From: Rhodospirillaceae bacterium
GTDB lineage: Bacteria; Pseudomonadota; Alphaproteobacteria; DSM-16000; Inquilinaceae
Length of the DNA: 64,000 bases
NCBI GenBank assembly: GCA_020638595.1
Contig: JACKIG010000011.1
Location: 84,175 to 148,174, forward strand
Direction: 5' to 3'
Below are positions 26,552 through 33,813 of this stretch, one piece after another; the stretch's first letter is position 1; every line of letters begins with the position of its first letter. The position numbers were made by a program, and so were the translations under genes. Below the pieces are notes generated by a model. It worked only from the letters and a program-made list of their open reading frames with translations, ran no database searches and was not told where the DNA came from.

Positions 26552-27304
26552 CTACCGGCCAGGGGAGTCTGCCGATCCTTCCACGACCAGCTGCACGCGG
26601 TCGCTGGCGAAGCGGCTGAGGCCGTAGCTGATGGCGGTGCCGTCGGGGGCGGCGTCCACGGCCTCCGTCACCAGGACCGGCCGCGATCGCGGCTGGTGGA
26701 GGTAGCGCGCTTCCTCGCCGGTCGGCAGGCGGGCCGTGATGCGGGTGATGCGGCGGTGATAGTCCTCGATCCCGTAATGGCGGAGCGTGTCGGTGATCGA
26801 TGCGGACGCCTGGTAATGCGCGGCGATGCCGGGAAACCGGGCGGATGAGAAATAGTGGGCGCTGAGGCACATGCGCTCGCTGTCGGCTTCGCCCACCGTT
26901 TCCAGCACCGTCACGGCCTCGCCGCGGCGGATGCCCAGCGCCTCCGCCACCGCCGGGTCGGCCGGGACCTCCAGGCTGCGCAGCAGCCGGCGCGTCGGCG
27001 TGCGGCTCTGGCGCGAAAGGTTCTCGCTGAAGCGCACCCGGCGGCCCAGCGCATAGTCGATGATGTCGTCCTGCACGAAGCTGCCGCGGCCCTGTTCGAT
27101 GCGGATCAGCCCGCGTTCCTGCAGGCCGGCGAGGGCACGGCGGATTGTGTGCCGGTTGACGTCGAAACGGGCCACCAGCTCCTGCTCCGTCGGCAGCTGG
27201 ATGTCCGTGCCGGGCGGGCGCTCGGCGATCTCGCCCTCAAGGATCTGTTCGATCTGGCGCCACAGCGAGACGCCCTGGCCCCTGGAAAGCTCCATTGCGC
27301 TCAT
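26552..27304 (-). CDS. phnF: PhnF-type GntR/HutC-family regulator of phosphonate genes
   Basis: A 250-residue GntR regulator of the HutC subfamily. The winged-helix domain contains LPTEQELVARFDVNRHTIRRAL, and the UTRA effector domain follows (SLWRQIEQ to VEGSADSPGR). It is divergent from phnG, as PhnF is in many proteobacteria, and probably represses the C-P lyase operon in the absence of phosphonate or phosphate starvation. Of several in-frame ATGs, 27304 (MSAMELSRGQG) gives the best family-like N terminus. Confidence 0.9.
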   Translation of the reverse strand: MSAMELSRGQGVSLWRQIEQILEGEIAERPPGTDIQLPTEQELVARFDVNRHTIRRALAGLQERGLIRIEQGRGSFVQDDIIDYALGRRVRFSENLSRQSRTPTRRLLRSLEVPADPAVAEALGIRRGEAVTVLETVGEADSERMCLSAHYFSSARFPGIAAHYQASASITDTLRHYGIEDYHRRITRITARLPTGEEARYLHQPRSRPVLVTEAVDAAPDGTAISYGLSRFASDRVQLVVEGSADSPGR

Positions 27305-27385
27305 GTCCCGCCGCAAAAGCTTCACACGACCGCGCTTGGCATGTCTGCGGATGGGTCGTATCATGCCGCCAAGTTGATGCGGATG

Positions 27386-27410
27386 TCTAGACGAATTTCC
27401 AAGTCGTCTA
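27386..27410. promoter_or_regulatory. Candidate PhnF operator
   Basis: TAGACGA (27388-27394) and TCGTCTA (27404-27410) form a perfect 7-bp inverted repeat with a 9-bp centre, between phnF and phnG. The TCTAGAC hexamer-plus-one at 27386 resembles sites reported for PhnF-type regulators. Confidence 0.6.
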
Positions 27411-27441
27411 TCTCCGCTGCCCGAGACGATGGAGGCGGGGG

Positions 27442-27921
27442 ATGCCAACGGCGGCGCCCTCTCGCGATGGTCCTGAGCCTGCGGCGATCCACGCGCGCCA
27501 GCGCTGGATGTCGGTGCTCGCCAAGGCGCCGGCCGAGGCGGTGGAGCGCGCCTGGCGCGATCTTCGGCCGCCCCCGGGTTACGACCTGCTGCGGCCTGCG
27601 GAAACCGGCCTGGCCATGATCCAGGCCCGCATGGGCGGCAGCGGGCGGCCCTTCCACCTGGGTGAGATGACGATGACGCGCTGCGCGGTGCGCCTTGCCG
27701 ACGGCACCACCGGCTTTTCCCACATCGCCGGGCGCGATCGCCGCAAGGCGGAACTGGCGGCGGCGTTCGATGCGCTGCTGCAACGGCCGGCCGATCAGGC
27801 CCGGCTTCTGGCCGACGTGATCGCCCCGATGGAACGGGCGCTCTTGGCCCGCAAGCAGGCGACGGCGGACAAGGTCGCGGCCACCAAGGTCGAATTCTTC
27901 ACGCTGGCGCGCGGGGACTGA
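27442..27921 (+). CDS. phnG: C-P lyase subunit PhnG
   Basis: A 159-residue subunit of the carbon-phosphorus lyase core complex (PhnGHIJ), which transfers phosphonate onto ATP-derived ribose. Family features include the C-terminal KVAATKVEFFTLARGD segment and HLGEMTMTRCAVRL in the middle. It is the first gene of the operon, running divergently from phnF, with phnH four bases after its stop. The N-terminal 15 residues are Pro-rich and could be shorter if a later start is used. Confidence 0.93.
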   Translation: MPTAAPSRDGPEPAAIHARQRWMSVLAKAPAEAVERAWRDLRPPPGYDLLRPAETGLAMIQARMGGSGRPFHLGEMTMTRCAVRLADGTTGFSHIAGRDRRKAELAAAFDALLQRPADQARLLADVIAPMERALLARKQATADKVAATKVEFFTLARGD

Positions 27922-27925
27922 CGGC

Positions 27926-28528
27926 ATGTCCGGACCGCTTTCGCCGCCGGGGCTTGGCGCCGGCTTCGCCGATCCGGTTGGCGACGCGCAGCGTAGCTTC
28001 CGCCGGATCATGGATGCCATGGCCCGGCCGGGAACGGTGGTGGAGGTGGGCGGCGCGGTGATGCCGCCCGCGCCGCTGATGCCGGCGACGGCGGCTGTCC
28101 TGCTGACGCTGGCCGACCTGGACACGCCCCTCTGGCTGGACCCGATTTCGGCCGATGCCGCCGGCTACGTCGCCTTCCATTGCGGCTGCACGGTGGTGCC
28201 GGCGCCGGAACAGGCGGTGTTCGGTGTCTTCGCCGATGGCCGCCGCCTGGACGGGCTGGGCCGCTTCGCGGTGGGGGAGGCGGACTATCCCGACCGCGCG
28301 GCCACCGTCGTCATCCAGGTGGCGGGGCTGGGCACCACCGGGGGACGGCGCCTGTCGGGGCCGGGCATCGATGGGGAGGCCCGGCTGGCGGTCGATGGCC
28401 TGGATGACGGCTTCTGGGCGTTCCAGGCCGGCAACCGCCTGCTGTTCCCGCTGGGCATCGATGTGGTGCTGGCCTGCGGCCATCGCCTGGCGGCCCTGCC
28501 GCGGTCCGTTACCGTGCGGGAGGCGTGA
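27926..28528 (+). CDS. phnH: C-P lyase subunit PhnH
   Basis: A 200-residue subunit of the C-P lyase core. The N terminus GFADPVGDAQRSFRRIMDAMARPG is characteristic. The hexapeptide-like repeats of glycine-rich loops and the LLFPLGIDVVLACG C terminus match the family. Spacing to phnG and phnI is only a few bases, consistent with stoichiometric expression. Confidence 0.94.
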   Translation: MSGPLSPPGLGAGFADPVGDAQRSFRRIMDAMARPGTVVEVGGAVMPPAPLMPATAAVLLTLADLDTPLWLDPISADAAGYVAFHCGCTVVPAPEQAVFGVFADGRRLDGLGRFAVGEADYPDRAATVVIQVAGLGTTGGRRLSGPGIDGEARLAVDGLDDGFWAFQAGNRLLFPLGIDVVLACGHRLAALPRSVTVREA

Positions 28529-28532
28529 GGCG

Positions 28533-29630
28533 ATGTATGTGGCGGTGAAGGGCGGCGAGCGGGCGATCGACAACGCCCACCGCCTGCTGGCCGAAGCCCG
28601 GCGCGGCGATCCGGCGACGCCGGAGCTGTCGCTGGACCAGATCGACCAGCAACTGGCCCTGGCGGTCGACCGCGTGATGACGGAGGGGTCCGTCTACGAC
28701 CGTGAGTTGGCGGCGCTTGCCGTCAAGCAGGCGCGCGGCGACCTGATCGAAGCGATCTTCCTGTTGCGCGCCTACCGTACGACCTTGCCCCGCCTGGCTG
28801 TCACCTGCCCGGTCGATACGGCCCGCATGTCCGTCCGCCGGCGTATCTCGGCCACCTTCAAGGACCTGCCGGGCGGCCAGGTGCTGGGGCCGACCTTCGA
28901 CTACACCCACCGGCTGCTCGACTTCTCCTTAGCCGCGGGCGGGGGGGTGGAACCGGTCGACACCCCGCCGGGCGCGCCAACCGCCCCGACAGCGACGCCG
29001 AAGGTGGCATCGCTGCTGGCATCCGAAGGGCTGATCGAAGCCGATGACGCCGATCCGGCGGCGGGGCCGGCCGGCGACCTGACACGCCAACCCCTGACCT
29101 TTCCGGCCGGCCGCGAGGTCCGCCTGCAGAACCTGGCCCGCGGCGACGAGGGCTTCCTGCTGTCGCTGGCCTATTCCACCCAGCGGGGATATGGCCGCTC
29201 CCACCCCTTTGCCGGCGAGATCCGCATGGGCGAGGTCGCCATCGAGATCGTGCCGCCCGAGCTGGGCTTCCCCGTGGAGATCGGGGAGATCACGCTGAGC
29301 GAATGCGAGATGGTCAACCAGTTCAAGGGATCCAGGACCGAACCGCCGCAGTTCACCCGCGGCTATGGCCTGAGCTTCGGCGAGGCGGAGCGCAAGGCCA
29401 TGGCCATGGCGCTGGTCGACCGGTCGTTGCGCGCCGCCGAATTGGGGGAGGAGGCGACGGCCCCGGCCCAGGATGGCGAGTTCGTGCTGATGCACAGCGA
29501 CAATGTCGAGGCATCGGGCTTCCTGCAGCACCTGAAGCTGCCGCACTACGTCGATTTCCAGGCCGAACTGGTGATGGTGCGGCAGATGCGCCACGACGCG
29601 ATGGCCGCCGCGGAGCCGGGCGATGGCTGA
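28533..29630 (+). CDS. phnI: C-P lyase subunit PhnI
   Basis: A 365-residue nucleosidase-type subunit of the C-P lyase core, which supports displacement of adenine from ATP by phosphonate. It begins MYVAVKGGERAIDNAHRLL and contains the conserved STQRGYGRSHPFAGEIR and HSDNVEASGFLQHLKLPHYVDFQAEL (split) segments. An Ala/Pro/Thr-rich insert near residues 135-155 is less conserved. It overlaps phnJ by 8 bp. Confidence 0.95.
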   Translation: MYVAVKGGERAIDNAHRLLAEARRGDPATPELSLDQIDQQLALAVDRVMTEGSVYDRELAALAVKQARGDLIEAIFLLRAYRTTLPRLAVTCPVDTARMSVRRRISATFKDLPGGQVLGPTFDYTHRLLDFSLAAGGGVEPVDTPPGAPTAPTATPKVASLLASEGLIEADDADPAAGPAGDLTRQPLTFPAGREVRLQNLARGDEGFLLSLAYSTQRGYGRSHPFAGEIRMGEVAIEIVPPELGFPVEIGEITLSECEMVNQFKGSRTEPPQFTRGYGLSFGEAERKAMAMALVDRSLRAAELGEEATAPAQDGEFVLMHSDNVEASGFLQHLKLPHYVDFQAELVMVRQMRHDAMAAAEPGDG

Positions 29631-30501
29631 AGCGGCCACACCCGTGCTGGACGGCTACAACTTCGCCTATCTGGACGAACAGACGAAGCGGATGATCCGC
29701 CGCGCGCTGCTGAAGGCCATCGCCGTGCCCGGCTATCAGGTGCCCTTCGCCAGCCGCGAAATGCCGCTGCCCTTCGGGTGGGGGACGGGGGGCATCCAGG
29801 TGACGGCCTCCATCATCGGCCGGGACGACACCTTGAAGGTGATCGACCAGGGGGCGGACGACACGACCAATGCCGTGTCGATCCGCCGGTTCTTCGCCCG
29901 GACGGCCGGGGTGGCGACGACCACCCGTACGCCCGAAGCGACGGTCATCCAGACCCGCCACCGCATCCCCGAGACGCCGCTGGCGGCCGGGCAGATCATC
30001 GTCTACCAGGTGCCGATCCCCGAGCCGCTGCGCTGGCTGGAGGCGCGCGAGACCGAAACCCGGCGCATGCATGGCCTGGCCGACTACGGCGTCATGCACG
30101 TCAAGCTGTACGAGGATATCGCCCAGCACGGGCGGATCGCCACGGGCTACGACTATCCGGTGCAGGTGGCCGGGCGCTACATCATGGCGCCGTCGCCGAT
30201 CCCCAAATTCGACAATCCGAAGATGGACCGCTCGCCGGCCTTGCAGCTGTTCGGCGCGGGGCGCGAGAAGCGCATCTATGCCATCCCGCCGCATACGCCG
30301 GTCAAGAGCCTCGATTTCGAGGACCACCCCTTTGCGGTGGAACGCTGGACCCGGCGCTGCGGGCTGTGCGGCGCGGGCGACAGCTACCTGGACGAGGTCG
30401 TGCTGGACGATGCCGGCGGGCGGATGTTCGTCTGTTCCGATACGGACTATTGCGCCGGGCGCCGGGCGGATGGCCACACGGGCGAGGATGCGGGCGAATG
30501 A
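29623..30501 (+). CDS. phnJ: C-P lyase subunit PhnJ (radical SAM)
   Basis: A 292-residue radical-SAM enzyme that breaks the C-P bond of 5-phosphoribosyl-1-phosphonate. The [4Fe-4S] ligands are the Cys residues at 246, 249, 271 and 277 (CGLC and CSDTDYC); the spacing matches E. coli PhnJ. The radical-bearing glycine region is seen as AVPGYQVPFASREMPLPFG, with Gly at 37. It overlaps phnI by 8 bp and phnK by 4 bp. Confidence 0.97.
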   Translation: MAEAATPVLDGYNFAYLDEQTKRMIRRALLKAIAVPGYQVPFASREMPLPFGWGTGGIQVTASIIGRDDTLKVIDQGADDTTNAVSIRRFFARTAGVATTTRTPEATVIQTRHRIPETPLAAGQIIVYQVPIPEPLRWLEARETETRRMHGLADYGVMHVKLYEDIAQHGRIATGYDYPVQVAGRYIMAPSPIPKFDNPKMDRSPALQLFGAGREKRIYAIPPHTPVKSLDFEDHPFAVERWTRRCGLCGAGDSYLDEVVLDDAGGRMFVCSDTDYCAGRRADGHTGEDAGE

Positions 30502-31319
30502 CCGAAGCGGCCGCCTGCGGGATCGATGGCGTGGACACCGGCCTTGCCGACCCGCCGCTGCTGGTCGCCGACGGGGTCACGCGCTGGTATGGCCATCGCC
30601 TGGGCTGCCGCGACGTCTCGTTCCGGCTCTGGCCCGGCGAGGTGCTGGGCATCGTCGGCGAAAGCGGTTCGGGCAAGACGACGCTGCTGGATTGCCTGTC
30701 GGGCCGGCTGACGCCGAGCGACGGCACCGTCACCTATCGCACCGCCGGCGGTGAGACGGTGGACATCTTCTCGCGCCCGGAGGCGGAGAGGCGCCTGCTG
30801 CAGCGCACGGAATGGGGCATCGTCCGACAGAACCCGCGCGACGGCCTGCGTATGGGCGTTTCGGCCGGCGCGAATATCGGCGAGCGTCTGATGGCCGCCG
30901 GCGGGCGCCACTATGGCCGCATCCGCGCCCTGGCCGGGGAATGGCTGGAGCGCGTGGAGATCGACCACGACCGTCTCGACGACCGGCCGACGACGTTTTC
31001 CGGCGGCATGCAGCAGCGCTTGCAGATCGCCCGCAACCTCGTGACCCACCCGCGCCTGGTGTTCATGGACGAGCCCACCGGCAGCCTGGACGTGTCGGTG
31101 CAGGCCCGGCTGTTGGACCTGCTGCGGGGTCTGGTGGCCCGCTTCGGCCTGGCCGCGGTGATCGTCACCCACGACCTGGCGGTCGCCCGCCTGCTGGCCC
31201 ACCGGCTGATGGTGATGCAGCAGGGCGCCGTCGTGGAATCCGGGCTGACCGACCAGGTGCTGGACGACCCCCAGCATCCCTACACCCAGCTTCTCGTTTC
31301 CTCGGTGCTGCAGGCATGA
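30498..31319 (+). CDS. phnK: Phosphonate C-P lyase ATPase PhnK
   Basis: A 273-residue ABC-type ATPase. Walker A is GESGSGKTT near residues 53-61, the signature FSGGMQQRLQIARN, Walker B VFMDEPTGS and the H-loop VTHD. PhnK docks on the PhnGHIJ core and helps conformational change; it is not a transport component. The ATG at 30498 overlaps the phnJ stop, and the last four bases overlap phnL. Confidence 0.94.
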   Translation: MTEAAACGIDGVDTGLADPPLLVADGVTRWYGHRLGCRDVSFRLWPGEVLGIVGESGSGKTTLLDCLSGRLTPSDGTVTYRTAGGETVDIFSRPEAERRLLQRTEWGIVRQNPRDGLRMGVSAGANIGERLMAAGGRHYGRIRALAGEWLERVEIDHDRLDDRPTTFSGGMQQRLQIARNLVTHPRLVFMDEPTGSLDVSVQARLLDLLRGLVARFGLAAVIVTHDLAVARLLAHRLMVMQQGAVVESGLTDQVLDDPQHPYTQLLVSSVLQA

Positions 31320-32023
31320 CGGACCGGCCGATGATGATCGCGGTGGAGGGGCTGGAGAAGACCTTCACCCTGCATGTCCAGGGCGGGGTGCGCATCCCGG
31401 TGCTGTCCGGCGTCTCGCTGTCGGTCGCGGCCGGGGAGTGCGTGGCCCTGACCGGCCCGTCGGGGTCGGGCAAGTCGTCGCTGATCAAGCTGATCTACGG
31501 CAACTACAAGGCCCAGGGTGGCCGCATCATCGTCCGCCACCAGGGGCGGGCCGTCGACATGGCCGCGGCCCTGCCGCGGACGGTGCTGGAGGTGCGCCGG
31601 CAGACCATGGGTTATGTCAGCCAGTTCCTGCGCGTGGTGCCCAGGGTGCCGGCGGTCGACATCGTGGCGGAGCCGCTGATCGCGCTGGGCGTCGACCGCG
31701 ATGCCGCACGGCACCGTGCGCGGGCCATGCTGGCGAGCCTGAACCTGCCGGAACGCCTGTGGTCGCTGGCGCCGGCCACCTTTTCCGGAGGGGAGCAGCA
31801 GCGCGTCAACATCGCCTGCGCCCTGGTGCGCGAGCCGCCGGTCCTGCTGCTGGACGAACCGACGGCGTCGCTCGACGCCGCCAACCGGGCGGTCGTCGTG
31901 TCGCTGATCCGCGCGGCGACGGCGCGCGGCGCGGCGGTGGTCGGCATCTTCCACGACCGCGACGTCCGCGCGGACGTGGCCGACCGCGAGTTCCGCATGA
32001 CAGAGGCCAGGAGGGCCGCATGA
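31316..32023 (+). CDS. phnL: Phosphonate C-P lyase ATPase PhnL
   Basis: A 235-residue ABC-type ATPase paired with PhnK. Walker A is GPSGSGKSS, the signature FSGGEQQRVNIACA, Walker B LLLDEPTAS and the H-loop FHDRD. It begins MTDRPMMIAVEGLEKTFTLHVQGG, the usual PhnL start. It overlaps phnK at the start and the HD gene at its stop, both by four bases. Confidence 0.94.
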   Translation: MTDRPMMIAVEGLEKTFTLHVQGGVRIPVLSGVSLSVAAGECVALTGPSGSGKSSLIKLIYGNYKAQGGRIIVRHQGRAVDMAAALPRTVLEVRRQTMGYVSQFLRVVPRVPAVDIVAEPLIALGVDRDAARHRARAMLASLNLPERLWSLAPATFSGGEQQRVNIACALVREPPVLLLDEPTASLDAANRAVVVSLIRAATARGAAVVGIFHDRDVRADVADREFRMTEARRAA

Positions 32024-32577
32024 CGAAGCCGTCGGTCTTGATCGCGGAGGTTGAGCGCCTGTTCGCCGAGCGCGGTGCCACCGCCTATTTCGGCGAGCCG
32101 GTGACGACGGCGGCGCATTCGCTGCAATCGGCGGCGCTGGCCGAGCGGCATGGGGCGGGGCCGGCACTGGTGGCCGCCGCCCTGCTGCACGATATCGGCC
32201 ATCTTCTGCACGCACTGGGCGAGGACGTCGCCGAACACGGCGTGGACACCCGCCACGAGGACGCGGGCGCCGACTTCCTGGCGGCGGTCTTCCCGCCCGA
32301 GGTCAGCGAACCCGTGCGCCTGCATGTGGCGGCCAAGCGCTGCCTCTGCCGGATCGAGCCGGGTTATTTCGACCGGTTGTCGCCGGCCTCCGTGCGCAGC
32401 CTGGCACTGCAAGGCGGACCGATGGCGGCGGAGGAGGCGGCCGATTTCCTGGGCGACCCCTACGGCGCGGCCGCCGTGGCGCTCAGGCGCTGGGACGACG
32501 ATGCCAAGGTCCCGGGGGCCGACGTGCCGGGGCTGGCCTACTATCTTCCGCTGCTGCGGCGGCTTGCGGGCGCGTGA
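32020..32577 (+). CDS. PhnZ-like HD-domain diiron oxygenase (phosphonate-associated)
   Basis: A 185-residue HD-domain protein of the phosphonate-operon-associated HDIG family. Its residues line up with PhnZ, a mixed-valent diiron oxygenase that cleaves 2-amino-1-hydroxyethylphosphonate: Tyr23 and Glu26 (AYFGEPVTT), His33, His57-Asp58 (LLHDIGH), His79, His102 and Asp160, with a Lys at 106 in the substrate-binding stretch HVAAKRCLCR. It overlaps phnL by four bases, so it is part of the operon. The usual partner hydroxylase PhnY is not nearby, so its true substrate is open. Confidence 0.8.
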   Translation: MTKPSVLIAEVERLFAERGATAYFGEPVTTAAHSLQSAALAERHGAGPALVAAALLHDIGHLLHALGEDVAEHGVDTRHEDAGADFLAAVFPPEVSEPVRLHVAAKRCLCRIEPGYFDRLSPASVRSLALQGGPMAAEEAADFLGDPYGAAAVALRRWDDDAKVPGADVPGLAYYLPLLRRLAGA

Positions 32578-32592
32578 AGCGCCCCCCGGCTA

Positions 32593-33072
32593 TCAGCGCA
32601 GATAGGGCCGCAGCAGCCCCAGATAGGGGCGGACATGCTGCATGAAGATCACCGTCTCGTGCAGCACGGATTCCGGCGTCGGCGCTTCGACCATGTCGAT
32701 GTCCCGCGACATGCACAGCCGCCGATTGCGGCTGACCACGACCTGTGTTCCCTGCACGTCGGTCCCGAACGCCAGCAGGTCATGCAGGGTGTCACGGGCG
32801 TACGGATCCTCGACCGTATAGGGGATCTTGCCCAGCTGGGCGAGCAGCCGCAGATGAAAGCCGTCCTTCGTCGGTCGCAGCGTGGTGCTGCACGGCGTGC
32901 CGCGCAGCAGGAAGGAATAGCGGGTCGGCCGTTCAAGGTCGCACATGGCGACCGTCTGGCCGGCCACGTTCGACAGGGCATCGAGAACGCCCAGCGTCCG
33001 GTTCGCCGTCAGGACCGCCAGCGTGCGCAGGTGAACCACCTTGATGGGCGAGGCTTGTCCGAGGGCGTTCAC
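32593..33072 (-). CDS. Hypothetical protein
   Basis: A 159-residue soluble protein of mixed alpha/beta character, convergent with the HD gene and only 15 bp from its stop. It begins MNALGQASPIKVVHLRTLAVLTANRTL and contains two isolated cysteines and the segment KIPYTVEDPYARDTLHDLL. No signal, membrane segment or known domain was recognised. Confidence 0.65.
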   Translation of the reverse strand: MNALGQASPIKVVHLRTLAVLTANRTLGVLDALSNVAGQTVAMCDLERPTRYSFLLRGTPCSTTLRPTKDGFHLRLLAQLGKIPYTVEDPYARDTLHDLLAFGTDVQGTQVVVSRNRRLCMSRDIDMVEAPTPESVLHETVIFMQHVRPYLGLLRPYLR

Positions 33073-33194
33073 GATTGCTCCGCGGTTGTGCGGGGAAAGA
33101 GAGAGGGCAAATTTCGCAGGCTACCGCTAATAATCGGTAAAGGGCGCGCGCCGGGGGCCGACGGCACGGGCCGGCAACCGCAGCAAGGTGAGGC

Positions 33195-33803
33195 ATGCTG
33201 GATCCCATCCTGCGTCCGCTGATCGACAAGCCGCTGGACCGGATCGGCGCCCGGCTTGCCCGGGCCGGCGTGCCGGCCGACACCGTCACCCTGGCCGGCT
33301 TCGTGGTCGGTCTGGGTGCCATGGCGGCGATGGCGGGGCAGAGCTATTGGACCGCGCTGGCGCTGATCGGCCTCAACCGCCTGCTGGACGGCCTGGACGG
33401 CGCCGTCGCCCGGCAGGGTGCGGGCAGCAGCGATTTCGGCGGCTACCTCGACATCGTGCTCGACTTCATCGTCTATTCCGGCGTGGTCTTCGCCTTCGCC
33501 CTCGGTCGGCCCGACCATGGCGTTGCCGCGGCATTCCTGGTGTTTTCGTTTGTCGGCACCGGATCGTCGTTCCTCGCCTACGCGATCATGGCGGCCAAGC
33601 GGGGCATCACGTCCGGGATGCACGGGCACAAGTCGCTGTATTTCCTGGGCGGGTTGACGGAGGGGACGGAGACCGCGCTGGTGATGGCGGCGATCTGCCT
33701 GGCACCGGGATGGTTCGACTGGATCGCCGTCGGTTTCGGTGCCGCCTGCTGGTTGACGACGCTGGGCCGCATCCTGGCGGCCCGCGCCGCCTTCCGCCGG
33801 TAG
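33195..33803 (+). CDS. CDP-alcohol phosphatidyltransferase family protein
   Basis: A 202-residue integral membrane enzyme that makes phospholipids from a CDP-activated diacylglycerol and an alcohol. The family motif D-G-x2-A-R-x8-G-x3-D-x3-D is present as DGAVAR, then GGYLDIVLD near residues 65-95. It has five or six hydrophobic segments. The alcohol substrate cannot be deduced. It is transcribed alone. Confidence 0.88.
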   Translation: MLDPILRPLIDKPLDRIGARLARAGVPADTVTLAGFVVGLGAMAAMAGQSYWTALALIGLNRLLDGLDGAVARQGAGSSDFGGYLDIVLDFIVYSGVVFAFALGRPDHGVAAAFLVFSFVGTGSSFLAYAIMAAKRGITSGMHGHKSLYFLGGLTEGTETALVMAAICLAPGWFDWIAVGFGAACWLTTLGRILAARAAFRR

Positions 33804-33813
33804 GGGGGCCGCG

